From an uncultured Draconibacterium sp. (GTDB taxonomy: Bacteria; Bacteroidota; Bacteroidia; Bacteroidales; Prolixibacteraceae): a stretch of DNA of 64,000 bases. A model generated the notes under the pieces. It worked only from the letters and a program-made list of their open reading frames with translations, had not been told where the DNA came from and made no database searches. The stretch is from the NCBI RefSeq assembly GCF_963676815.1, contig NZ_OY781365.1, positions 682,001-746,000 on the forward strand, given 5' to 3'. Of this stretch, positions 1 through 7,918 are shown piece after piece. Numbering within the stretch: the first letter of the stretch is position 1; each line of letters begins with the position of its first letter. The position numbers were made by a program, and so were the translations under genes.

Positions 1-1577
1 GTTTCACCAATTTCGTAAATCGGTGCACGTTCACGTTCTGCAATTTTACGAAGCAGTTCAACATGTTCCGGTTTCATAACAAGTCCCATTCTCTCCTGCG
101 ACTCGTTACCAATAATTTCTTTTTGCGAAAGTGTTGGATCGCCAACAGGTAATTTCGATGTATCAATTTTTCCACCTGTAGTTTCAACCAATTCCGACAA
201 ACAGTTCAAGTGACCGCCAGCACCGTGGTCGTGAATTGAAACGATTGGATTATCATCTGCCTCACTCAATGCACGGATAGCGTTATAAGCTCTTTTCTGC
301 ATCTCGGGGTTGGCTCGCTGCACAGCATTTAACTCAATGGCATTCTCAAACTCACCGGTTGCTACCGACGAAACAGCGCCACCGCCCATTCCAATACGGT
401 AGTTATCTCCACCAAGCAATACCACTTTATCGCCTTTTTCAGGATCGTCTTTCAGGCTGTCTTTTTTATTACCAAAACCGATACCTCCGGCAAGCATAAT
501 TACTTTGTCGTAACCATTTTTTACAAAGTTTTCGAAATGCTCGAATGTAAGCAATGAACCGGTAATTAACGGCTGGCCAAACTTGTTACCAAAATCGCTG
601 GCACCGTTTGATGCTTTAATTAGAATTTCTTCAGGAGTTTGATACAACCATTCACGTTCTTCGGTTGCCTGTTCCCACGAGCGTTGTGCTTCAGTACGTG
701 GATACGATGTCATATAAACCGCTGTTCCGGCAATTGGCAAAGCTCCTTTCCCTCCTGCAATACGGTCGCGAATCTCACCTCCTGTTCCTGTTGCTGCACC
801 GTTAAACGGCTCAACTGTTGTGGGAAAGTTATGTGTTTCGGCCTTTAACGAAAGAACCGTTTCAATATCTTTTACTTCGAAAAAGTCGGGTTTATCTTGA
901 GTTTTCGGAGCAAACTGCTCAACAACCGGTCCTTGAACAAAGGAACAGTTGTCTTTGTATGCCGAAACAATTTTATTCGGATTTTCCTTCGATGTCTTTT
1001 TAATCATCTGGAATAACGACGATTCCATTTCTTTTCCATCGATAATGAAGGTTCCGTTAAATATTTTGTGGCGACAGTGCTCCGAATTCACTTGCGCGAA
1101 TCCATAAACTTCTCCATCGGTAAGCGGGCGTCCCATTTCTTTCGACACCGAATTCAGGTATTGAATCTCGTCGTCGCTTAAAGCCAACCCTTCCTGTTCG
1201 TTGTACGCTGCAATATCTTCAATATTCAAAATCGGATCGGGTTCTTTATCGATCGCAAAAATCTGCTGATCAAGCCCTTTGTAAATAGCCTGAAGCATTG
1301 GATCGAACTTTGCTTTTTCGTTTTCTACCTCGAAAAATTCCTCCATGCGGCGGATGCCTTCAATGCCCATATTCTGGGTAATTTCAACGGCGTTGGTACT
1401 CCACGGTGTAAGCATTTCCTTACGCGGGCCAACAAACCAGCCATCCATTTGCTGAGGTTTCAAACTTTCGGCTCCGGAAAATAGCCATACCAATTTTTCG
1501 GTATTTTCGTCGCCCAAGGGCTGTGCAGAATAAACTGCGATAATACTGTTACTTTGAGTTTTAAAGAATTGGATCAT
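1..1577 (-). CDS. purL: Phosphoribosylformylglycinamidine synthase, N-terminal part (runs off the left edge)
   Basis: FGAM synthase converts FGAR to FGAM with glutamine and ATP in purine synthesis, in the cytoplasm. Reverse translation from ATG at 1577 stays open to base 1, giving 525 codons of a large protein (family about 1,200-1,300 residues). The diagnostic PurL segment NSEHCRHK lies at about residues 164-171. Later motifs include ETHNFPTTVEPF, GAATGTGGEIRD and SIHDHGAGG, typical of the synthetase domain. The start follows a -7-type box at 1623-1630. This is a housekeeping gene outside the island. Identity is near certain; the C-terminal synthetase and glutaminase domains lie outside the window. 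Confidence 0.96.
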   Translation of the reverse strand, partial: MIQFFKTQSNSIIAVYSAQPLGDENTEKLVWLFSGAESLKPQQMDGWFVGPRKEMLTPWSTNAVEITQNMGIEGIRRMEEFFEVENEKAKFDPMLQAIYKGLDQQIFAIDKEPDPILNIEDIAAYNEQEGLALSDDEIQYLNSVSKEMGRPLTDGEVYGFAQVNSEHCRHKIFNGTFIIDGKEMESSLFQMIKKTSKENPNKIVSAYKDNCSFVQGPVVEQFAPKTQDKPDFFEVKDIETVLSLKAETHNFPTTVEPFNGAATGTGGEIRDRIAGGKGALPIAGTAVYMTSYPRTEAQRSWEQATEEREWLYQTPEEILIKASNGASDFGNKFGQPLITGSLLTFEHFENFVKNGYDKVIMLAGGIGFGNKKDSLKDDPEKGDKVVLLGGDNYRIGMGGGAVSSVATGEFENAIELNAVQRANPEMQKRAYNAIRALSEADDNPIVSIHDHGAGGHLNCLSELVETTGGKIDTSKLPVGDPTLSQKEIIGNESQERMGLVMKPEHVELLRKIAERERAPIYEIGE

Positions 1578-1622
1578 TTTGCAGCGAAATATTAATTTAA
1601 GAACATGTTGTAAAACACGCTG

Positions 1623-1630
1623 CAAAGATA
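1623..1630 (-). promoter_or_regulatory. Candidate Bacteroidota -7 box for purL
   Basis: On the minus strand this reads TATCTTTG, a full match to the Bacteroidota -7 consensus TAnnTTTG, about 45 bases before the purL ATG. I saw no convincing -33 TTTG at the usual spacing. Confidence 0.45.
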
Positions 1631-1761
1631 AAAAATATTAATTGGCATGTTGGTTAAGTTTCAACAATAAGACAACAGTTTTTTAACACCAAAAACGTTA
1701 AATAGGATTAAAACACAATAGATTTCATTTTTTCTGGTTTTCTTTAGGCAAAATTAAGTAC

Positions 1762-2091
1762 ATGAGAGCTTTATTATTTATTATTGCTTTAGTCATTTTG
1801 GTGTCGTGCAGCTCGCAACGAAATCTGCAAAAAACATATATTGGAAAACCTTTGTCGTCCTTAGAATCGGAATTGGGTAAACCACAAACTGTTTTTGAAA
1901 AAGAAAGTGGCGACATTTATATTTTTGAAAAAGTGGAATTTCTGGAAAGCACTGAAATCAGCCAGCACAAACTTGCTCTTGATCCAATGGTTACGCCTAA
2001 GGTGAAAAAAACATCGCGCTACACCGTGACCGTTGTTGATGGTACAATTAAAAATATTGAGCTGGAAGAACAATACGATCGCAACAATTAA
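1762..2091 (+). CDS. Small putative lipoprotein, function unknown
   Basis: This encodes 109 residues. The N-terminus is a lipoprotein signal: a hydrophobic run at residues 3-14, then LVSC with Cys16 as the likely lipidated residue. The mature part is short, charged and ends in EEQYDRNN. The segment YIGKPLSSLESELGKP is loosely like the start of BamE/SmpA-type domains (a short helix leading to G-x-P), but I cannot assign the family. It sits alone between purL (divergent) and tRNA-Leu, in the conserved flank and not in the island. The 184-base gap before it carries the purL promoter and probably its own. Confidence 0.75.
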   Translation: MRALLFIIALVILVSCSSQRNLQKTYIGKPLSSLESELGKPQTVFEKESGDIYIFEKVEFLESTEISQHKLALDPMVTPKVKKTSRYTVTVVDGTIKNIELEEQYDRNN

Positions 2092-2156
2092 TATAGCTGG
2101 AAAGTGGGCTGAACTGCAAAAAAACAAATTGTGTTATCAGGTTTAAAGAAATTTTA

Positions 2157-2164
2157 TAGTTTTG
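2157..2164 (+). promoter_or_regulatory. Candidate -7 box for tRNA-Leu
   Basis: TAGTTTTG matches the TAnnTTTG consensus 21 bases before the mature tRNA 5' end, predicting a start near 2171. A TTG at 2129-2131 is a little too distant for an ideal -33 element. Confidence 0.5.
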
Positions 2165-2185
2165 CAGGCACGTTCAAAATTTAAT

Positions 2186-2271
2186 GCCCAGGTGGTGGAA
2201 TTGGTAGACACGCAAGGTTGAGGGCCTTGTGGGAGAATTTTCCCGTGCAAGTTCGAGTCTTGTTCTGGGCA
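2186..2271 (+). tRNA. tRNA-Leu (anticodon GAG)
   Basis: An 86-base tRNA. The acceptor arm GCCCAGG pairs with TCTGGGC (one G-T) before discriminator A2271. The anticodon stem CAAGG/CCTTG encloses loop TTGAGGG with GAG at 2220-2222. A long variable arm (GGGAGAATTTTCCC) marks a class II tRNA such as Leu, and GTTCGAGTC fits the T-arm. CCA is not encoded. The 3' end (2259-2271) is the integration target of the adjacent element, which preserves the tRNA sequence exactly. Confidence 0.95.
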
Positions 2272-2272
2272 C
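2259..2272. repeat. Left attachment-site core (tRNA 3' end copy)
   Basis: CTTGTTCTGGGCAC, the last 13 bases of tRNA-Leu plus one base, is repeated exactly and in the same orientation at 41208-41221. Sequence on either side of the two copies differs, as expected for crossover cores at the ends of a tRNA-targeted element. The integrase begins 290 bases inside this copy. Confidence 0.85.
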
Positions 2273-2295
2273 GTTTTAAGAAACTAAAAAACAGC

Positions 2296-2336
2296 AAAAG
2301 CGCTTAAATCATTGATTTTAAGCGCTTTTCTTTTTT
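2296..2336 (+). terminator. Rho-independent terminator downstream of tRNA-Leu, island-supplied
   Basis: The 13-base arms AAAAGCGCTTAAA (2296-2308) and TTTAAGCGCTTTT (2317-2329) pair perfectly around a short loop, followed by a T-rich run to 2336. It lies inside the att core, so it belongs to the element and now ends tRNA transcription. The ancestral terminator would be the one at 41222-41262. Confidence 0.8.
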
Positions 2337-2374
2337 AGTAAAATACCAATAAAGGCCATATATAGCCTTATTTG

Positions 2375-2423
2375 GAGGGACCACAGAGGGACCATAGCAG
2401 TTTTCACAAAATCATGGTCCCTC
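2375..2423. repeat. GAGGGACCA direct and inverted repeats, candidate integrase arm sites (left)
   Basis: GAGGGACCA occurs at 2375-2383 and again at 2386-2394. The inverted form ATGGTCCCTC is at 2414-2423, pairing with GAGGGACCAT at 2386-2395. GGGACCAT also appears near the other end of the island at 41138-41145. Short repeats near both ends of an element are typical of arm-type binding sites of tyrosine integrases with an arm-binding domain. Assignment is by inference. Confidence 0.55.
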
Positions 2424-2548
2424 GAAACTCTATAATTATTTGATTTTTAACATTTTATTTGATTCTTTTTGGTGCTATTTACTGTTTTCATTTTACTCAA
2501 TATTCAGTAGTTTTAAGCATCAACCGGAATCATTTATTAACAATTTTA

Positions 2549-2557
2549 AAAGGAGGT
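2549..2557 (+). promoter_or_regulatory. Strong Shine-Dalgarno of the integrase
   Basis: AAAGGAGGT lies four bases before ATG 2562. Bacteroidota genes rarely have strong SD sequences and I saw none comparable before the PUL genes. It fixes the integrase start and hints at a different evolutionary origin. Confidence 0.6.
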
Positions 2558-2561
2558 AATT

Positions 2562-3782
2562 ATGAGAGTTATTATCCATTTTTATCCTCGAAAATCGAGG
2601 TTAAATGATGATGGTCAACTGCCCATCTATGTTAGATTCACGGTTAAATCAAAAAGAGTAGATCTTTCCACCGGATTGTTTATTCAACCTAAACATTGGA
2701 GTGAAGCAAAAGGAAGAGTTAAAGACCGCGCTCCGAATGCTTACACTGTCAATGAAAGACTTGATAAACTAAAAACCGAAATTCAAGACTATTTTAATCA
2801 GCTAAGATCAAGCGGAGAAGATTATTCGGTAAAAACGATCAAAGATTATTTATTGCAGGTAACTAACTCAAAGGGGATATTAGAAATCTTTGATTATTAC
2901 CTTGAAAGTATCCTTGCCAAATTAAATAAAGGATACTCAATGGAGACTTACAAACACCATAAGTCGTCGAGAAAAAGACTAGCTACTTTTATCCGATTTA
3001 AGTATAAACAAAGTGACTTCCCTGTAGAAAAAATAAAATTTGCATTTTTAGATGCTTTTGATGTTTATCTCAAACAAAAATTTAAAGTCCATCAGAATAC
3101 GGCATGGAACTACCATAAACATTTAAGAAGAATACTAAACCTGGCTATTTCTATGGAGCATATTTCAAAAAATCCATACAATAAGTATAAGGTTGGACTT
3201 GAGCCGACGCATCGAGAAATTCTGACGATTGAAGAACTTACACGTTTAGAGGAAAAGGAAATACAGATTGAACGTATGTCAGTTGTTCGCGATATTTTTG
3301 TTTTTGCCTGTTACACCGGACTTTCTTATTCTGATATTTATAAACTAAACAAAAGTCATCTGCATAAAGGAATCGACAAAAAGGACTGGATTATTATTGA
3401 TCGGACCAAGACAAGCAATCGTTGCCGGATTCCACTAATACCTGAAGCAAAAAGAATCCTGAATAAATATTCGAACTATCCTAAAAATGAAAATAGTGGA
3501 AAATTACTTCCTGTTTTAACTAATCAGAAAATGAATAGTTACCTTAAAGAACTGGGTGATATCTGCAACATAAATAAGGACATTACGATGCATATCGCCA
3601 GGCATACTTTTGCAACTTCTGTAACATTGGCAAACGGAGTTCCTATTGAAACTGTCTCGAAAATCCTTGGACACACATCGTTAAAAACAACCCAGATTTA
3701 TGCAAAAGTTCTGGATCAGAAAATCTCAGAAGATATGGATTTGCTTCAAACAAGACTTAGTGAAAAGAAAAAAGCAATTTGA
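2562..3782 (+). CDS. Tyrosine site-specific integrase, Bacteroidota (IntDOT-like) type
   Basis: A 406-residue tyrosine recombinase predicted to insert and excise the island at tRNA-Leu. The N-terminus (about 1-90) resembles the arm-binding domain of Bacteroidota integrases (YPRKSRLNDDGQLPIYVRFT). A SAM-like core-binding region covers about 100-205 and the catalytic domain about 215-390. Catalytic residues visible: Lys283 (RTKTSNR), His344 and Arg347 (HIARH), His371 and Tyr380 (HTSLKTTQIY). The usual first Arg of box I is Ser255 (YTGLSYSDIY). IntDOT of CTnDOT also has Ser there, so this need not mean loss of function. The gene has a strong SD, begins 290 bases from the att core, reads away from the tRNA and ends at a terminator. 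No excisionase gene is evident nearby. Confidence 0.93.
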   Translation: MRVIIHFYPRKSRLNDDGQLPIYVRFTVKSKRVDLSTGLFIQPKHWSEAKGRVKDRAPNAYTVNERLDKLKTEIQDYFNQLRSSGEDYSVKTIKDYLLQVTNSKGILEIFDYYLESILAKLNKGYSMETYKHHKSSRKRLATFIRFKYKQSDFPVEKIKFAFLDAFDVYLKQKFKVHQNTAWNYHKHLRRILNLAISMEHISKNPYNKYKVGLEPTHREILTIEELTRLEEKEIQIERMSVVRDIFVFACYTGLSYSDIYKLNKSHLHKGIDKKDWIIIDRTKTSNRCRIPLIPEAKRILNKYSNYPKNENSGKLLPVLTNQKMNSYLKELGDICNINKDITMHIARHTFATSVTLANGVPIETVSKILGHTSLKTTQIYAKVLDQKISEDMDLLQTRLSEKKKAI

Positions 3783-3794
3783 TGAATAACATTT

Positions 3795-3834
3795 CAATGT
3801 CCGTTGCCTAAATCGCAATGGACATTGTTTTTTT
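3795..3834 (+). terminator. Terminator after the integrase
   Basis: CAATGTCC (3795-3802) pairs with GGACATTG (3820-3827), extended by TTGC/GCAA, followed by seven T residues. It lies 13 bases after the integrase stop codon. Confidence 0.8.
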
Positions 3835-4095
3835 AAAATCATCTTCATATTTCCTCAAAGACCTTAATTCGAAGAATTAATCAAGCTTTTAATCGCCAGA
3901 TTAAAAGTCCTTGCCGGACAGGCACAAGGGATTTTGTGAAACAAAATCACATCTTGCCAACCCCTCCCCCACCTACTAAATCATTGTCTTGTGGGTAAGA
4001 ATATGAGAACAGCCTCTATTCATTTTATTTTGTAAAATAAAATATCCCCAAAAGAGAAGAAAAAAAGAAAAAAAAGAAAAGAAAGTCACAGACTT

Positions 4096-4212
4096 GCCAT
4101 CCGGGATTAAATACAAGGCTGCCCTGAAAACTAATAGTCCTTAGGTTCAACTTTCAATTGATGGATTCAGGGCATTTACTTTAGCCTTGTATTTAAATAT
4201 GGGTAGGATGGC
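4096..4212. repeat. Long imperfect palindrome
   Basis: Nested arms: GCCATCC (4096-4102) with GGATGGC (4206-4212); TTAAATACAAGGCT (4107-4120) with AGCCTTGTATTTAA (4183-4196); GCCCTGAA (4121-4128) with TTCAGGGC (4166-4173). A purine tract precedes it and a pyrimidine-rich tract (GGCTTTCTTTTTTT) follows, extending the symmetry. Function unknown. Confidence 0.75.
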
Positions 4213-4510
4213 TAACTTTGGCTTTCTTTTTTTGTTTTCCATCTTTCAAATTTATATTACTACAATAACACGCAAGGCGGGCAGTCTAATGGAAAGTACA
4301 GTCCTGCAGTGAAACAAAGGAGCTGTTCTTTCCGTGTGGTGCCAAAGGCTTTTCTCACGTACAAGTATACCTCACCAGTTCCGTAATTTTGGAACGAGTG
4401 CAGGTGGGCTCAAGGCTTGGAGTGTGATAGGCCGTGGCACTGGGAAATCTATAAACTTTTAATAGCTCTTTTTTTCACGAGTGAAAGATTTATTTCCCCA
4501 TATACCATTG

Positions 4511-4582
4511 CACTTCCTGTCGCAATTCTAATCGTAGTTCCTGTATCACTTCCTGTATTGCTTCTTGTATCAGATATGATAC
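4511..4582 (+). repeat. 12-base tandem repeat cluster (iteron-like)
   Basis: Six consecutive 12-base units vary around CACTTCCTGTAT, beginning at 4511, 4523, 4535, 4547, 4559 and 4571. The last units form an inverted repeat: TTGTATCA with TGATACAGGAAG just after. It lies at the edge of the structured stretch, 115 bases from the end of the first PUL gene. Confidence 0.6.
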
Positions 4583-4696
4583 AGGAAGCTTTTAAGAAGT
4601 CAGTTAAGGCATAGCAAAATAACAACAACTCTCTGCATACTATAATTTAGATCGCGCACACATGGAGTTCTATATTAAAATACATCATCAACTGAA

Positions 4697-7600
4697 TTAG
4701 AACTTAAGCGTAAGTTTGCTCAATTCAGCATGGTGATATTGTTTCAGCAACAAATCAACATCTCCTTCAAGCATTTTAGAATCTGCTTCCATCCAAATAA
4801 TCTTTTGTTCTCCCGGCATCAAAGTGATATAGTTATCATTCATAATTAAAGGAAGTATACGTTCCTTAGTAGTCTGATTTACTAACCTCAACCGGTTTCC
4901 AAAAGCAACTGTAGTAGAGTTATTTGTAATCGTTACTTCAATCCGTTCTTTTCCGCCTACGTCCTCTTTTTTGACTAACTTACAGGAAATATCGGCTTCA
5001 GGCAAGGAATTTAATGCGGTATAGTCCAAGTCGTTCTCGCCGTTCCTCCAATAGAAGTTATCTGAGATCAACTTTCCTTCAGCATCTTTTAGTTCGAGAC
5101 TGATAAAGTGAAGCGGAGAAAGCTCAACATCTGAACATTCTTCACCGTAAACTTCCATTTCGTAAATTGAATAACCAAACTGAGTAGCCCGTTGTAGCCC
5201 ATTCATTTTTACATAACGCGCTTCAACCGACTCAAACTCTAATATATTATTACCTCCTTCACCTTCCTCTGTTTTATATACTGTTTCCCAGTTTTTAGCG
5301 TCTATTGAAACCTGAACTTCGTAGGCCCTGGCAAAAGCATTTTCCCATTTCAATACAACTTTTTGCACCTTTTGCACCTCCTCCAAATCAACATAAATCC
5401 ATTGAGAATCGCTGTGTTCACTTTCCCAGCGACTACCCGAACCGCCATCAACAACCAGCGAAGCATCACCTGTTTCTGTAGAAGAAGAGGCGACAACCTT
5501 TTTCCCATTAGCCATATTGTACGGATTGAAATTCACCTTAAAGGCTTCCGTCAGGTTAGCAGCATTTACATCAACCGTTGCTGTTTTTGCATACTCAGGC
5601 ATCTCCTTTCCATTTATATCAAACACTTTTGCAGTTGCAGTTACGTCTTTTAATTCTTCTGAAGAAGAGTTGATCACTTTAACGCTATTACTTGACGAGT
5701 TCCATTGAATATGATGAGGCTCACATGCTTTTTTAGCTCCCCAATAAGAACCGGAAGCATCGTAATAATAGTCGTAGGTTTGCCAAACAAATGAAGGGTA
5801 AGCCGACTGTGACATCCAAATCAGGATTCCGCTTGCATCGTTCCACATTTTATCATTCCAGGCTTCGTACATACCTTTCATCACCTCAATATTTAAGAGC
5901 TGAGCTTTTTCACAAAACTCTTCAAGTCCTGATGATTCACCAAACTGATTGTTAACGGCTGCTTTGTAATTCACCGGATTGGCATTTGAAGCCTCTTTCC
6001 CAAAAAAGTGTTTGTTCCAGGCAGAATCGTCGCCGTCTTTTAACGCCTCATCAGTAGGCAGAGGCCATTGTTCATCTTCCGGGATAAACTTAATCACACT
6101 TTCATAAACCGGGAAAGTCGCTGTTCCAATTTCTGAACGCATTCCATAACCGCAATCGCCGCCGTATGGATATGGTGGATCGTTCCATGCCAAATTACTA
6201 CCCGAATTCTCAAAATGGTGTTTCGGTGGTTGATTTCCCCACCAACCGCTACCGGACAAACCATCCTGATTCGATGATGACTTGTACATTCTGTCGTTAT
6301 GATCTTCCGAGCCAATAATTCCTCTCAGATAATTATCCAGTTCAGGTTTTGGATGAGTTTCGTTAGCTCCACACCAAAGTGCAATACAAGCATGATTTCG
6401 CAAACGTTTTACTTTGTCAAGCGCATTCGTTTTAAAATCCTCGTCATTAGCCACATCATTATAAGCCACGTACAACCAGAAATCATCCCAAACCATGATG
6501 CCGTATTTATCACAGTAATCATAAAATTCATCATCGGTAACACATCCTGTCCACAGACGAATCATATTGTAGTTCATATCTTTGTGTAAGGCAATTTTCT
6601 TTTCGTATTCCTCATCACTGCAGCGAAGCAAATACTCGCTCATCCCCCAGTTTCCGCCTTTAATAAATAGTTTTTGTCCGTTAATATAGAATGTCATTAC
6701 AGGCCAACCGGCAGCATTTTTTTCAAATCTGTATTCATATTTTCGAATACCGAAAGTAATTTCCTGTTCATCGGTTACTTTTCCATTAATAGCACAAGTT
6801 ACGGTACACGTGTACAGATTTGGATCTCCATAACCATTCGGCCACCAAAGTTTCGGATTCTTCAGAATTAATTGTTTAAGCTTCTTTCGGTTCATATAAA
6901 CAGTTTCAGTGGCTCCAGCTTCGATAGTAACTTTTTTTGAAACCTGAATATCGCCTGGCTGAACAAGAATTGTGACTGTTGCCTCTTTCCTTTCTAAGGA
7001 TGTATTCTTAATATCTGACTGGAATTCAAGGTATGCGGTTTCATTCGATTCCAGTTCCGATCGAATCCATGGATCTTCCAATACCACATCTCCGGTTATT
7101 TCCAGGTAGGTATTTCCGGTAATACCGGCCAATCTACCAGGCACATAAGGCATCCAATCCCAGCCGGCAGCAGCAAGGTATGTTGGACTGGCAGTCACTC
7201 CAAAGCCTTCTTTCGAATCTCGCTTTTTTTTCTGATCAGCATCTGTAATTAATACGGCAACGGCATTATCTCCCGAGGTTTTTAATAAATCAGTTACATC
7301 GAATTTAGATCGTAACATATGACCGCTTACGTCTCTGGTAGAAGTTTCTGTTCCTGAAAGCTTTACCCCATTAAAATAGAAATCGGCGTAGCGGTTGGTG
7401 TTATCAAAATGAAGCCATACACGTTGACCTTCTTTCAACGAATCCGGAGTCTGAAATTCAGTCCGATACCAGAATGGTCTGTTATAAAAAGTTTCATCTA
7501 CCTGGTGGATATTATCAGCAAAATTGGGATCTTTCTCCAAACCTGCCTCAACGTAGGCGGTAAACACAACACCCGGCACCACTCCTGCGACGTAATCGCC

Positions 7601-7801
7601 CATATAAAAACCCGGAGTTGAAATTTCCTTACCCGAGTTCACTACATCATCCTGTGGTTTAATTTGCCACTCAATATTTGGATCAGACGAATCCAGAGAA
7701 ATTCGTGTCGGTTGAGCCTGACAAATTGCGCCAGACACAATAATACCAGCTAAAATCAGAAGATATTTTGTTGTATGTATTTTGTAAAGAAACGATTTCA
7801 T
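4697..7801 (-). CDS. GH2 family glycoside hydrolase with inserted F5/8C (CBM32-like) domain
   Basis: A secreted retaining exo-glycosidase of the beta-mannosidase / exo-beta-glucosaminidase branch of GH2. An upstream ATG at 7831 would add ten residues; I prefer ATG 7801, which starts directly at the signal peptide (KYLLILAGIIVSGAICQAQ). In the longer numbering the sugar-binding and Ig domains fill about 40-370 and the barrel follows. The acid/base is Glu491 (WCGANE) and the likely nucleophile is Glu567 (MRSEIGTATFP). An F5/8 type C domain (about 775-898) interrupts the C-terminal sandwich, between VNFNPYNM and LHFISLELKDAEGKLISDNFYW, which normally run on. This is the last gene of the island operon. 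Specificity (mannoside, glucosaminide or other) cannot be set from sequence. Confidence 0.88.
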   Translation of the reverse strand: MKSFLYKIHTTKYLLILAGIIVSGAICQAQPTRISLDSSDPNIEWQIKPQDDVVNSGKEISTPGFYMGDYVAGVVPGVVFTAYVEAGLEKDPNFADNIHQVDETFYNRPFWYRTEFQTPDSLKEGQRVWLHFDNTNRYADFYFNGVKLSGTETSTRDVSGHMLRSKFDVTDLLKTSGDNAVAVLITDADQKKKRDSKEGFGVTASPTYLAAAGWDWMPYVPGRLAGITGNTYLEITGDVVLEDPWIRSELESNETAYLEFQSDIKNTSLERKEATVTILVQPGDIQVSKKVTIEAGATETVYMNRKKLKQLILKNPKLWWPNGYGDPNLYTCTVTCAINGKVTDEQEITFGIRKYEYRFEKNAAGWPVMTFYINGQKLFIKGGNWGMSEYLLRCSDEEYEKKIALHKDMNYNMIRLWTGCVTDDEFYDYCDKYGIMVWDDFWLYVAYNDVANDEDFKTNALDKVKRLRNHACIALWCGANETHPKPELDNYLRGIIGSEDHNDRMYKSSSNQDGLSGSGWWGNQPPKHHFENSGSNLAWNDPPYPYGGDCGYGMRSEIGTATFPVYESVIKFIPEDEQWPLPTDEALKDGDDSAWNKHFFGKEASNANPVNYKAAVNNQFGESSGLEEFCEKAQLLNIEVMKGMYEAWNDKMWNDASGILIWMSQSAYPSFVWQTYDYYYDASGSYWGAKKACEPHHIQWNSSSNSVKVINSSSEELKDVTATAKVFDINGKEMPEYAKTATVDVNAANLTEAFKVNFNPYNMANGKKVVASSSTETGDASLVVDGGSGSRWESEHSDSQWIYVDLEEVQKVQKVVLKWENAFARAYEVQVSIDAKNWETVYKTEEGEGGNNILEFESVEARYVKMNGLQRATQFGYSIYEMEVYGEECSDVELSPLHFISLELKDAEGKLISDNFYWRNGENDLDYTALNSLPEADISCKLVKKEDVGGKERIEVTITNNSTTVAFGNRLRLVNQTTKERILPLIMNDNYITLMPGEQKIIWMEADSKMLEGDVDLLLKQYHHAELSKLTLKF

Positions 7802-7918
7802 AGTAAGTAACTTAATAGTAGATTTTTGCATTAATAATCGAAGAAAAAAATCAAATTCTGGGTATTTAAAGATTAGCCCAATCTTTAGAGAATCACCTAT
7901 CTGGAAAGGGAACTCCCT

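Larger units (their letters stand above)
3783..4696. other. Gene-poor, highly structured stretch between integrase and PUL
   Basis: No convincing gene is present in these 914 bases. There are successive hairpins at 3864-3880, 3886-3907, 3910-3928 and 3930-3948, a purine-only tract at about 4048-4085, a long imperfect palindrome at 4096-4212 and a 12-base repeat cluster at 4511-4582. The only open frame (4417-4614, from TTG, 65 codons) has low-complexity LPV/VPV content produced by the DNA repeat, so I do not call it. The stretch could be a transfer origin, a structured RNA, or the remains of mobilisation genes. None of these is shown by the sequence alone. Confidence 0.5.

Noticed and set aside
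4412..4460. Walker-A-like string GRGTGKS in another frame
   Set aside because: Spacing does not fit GxxxxGK[ST], and the frame stops shortly after, so it is not a usable ATP-binding motif.
4417..4614. 65-codon open frame starting at TTG
   Set aside because: Low-complexity LPV/VPV content comes from the 12-base DNA repeat. There is no SD and no recognised family.
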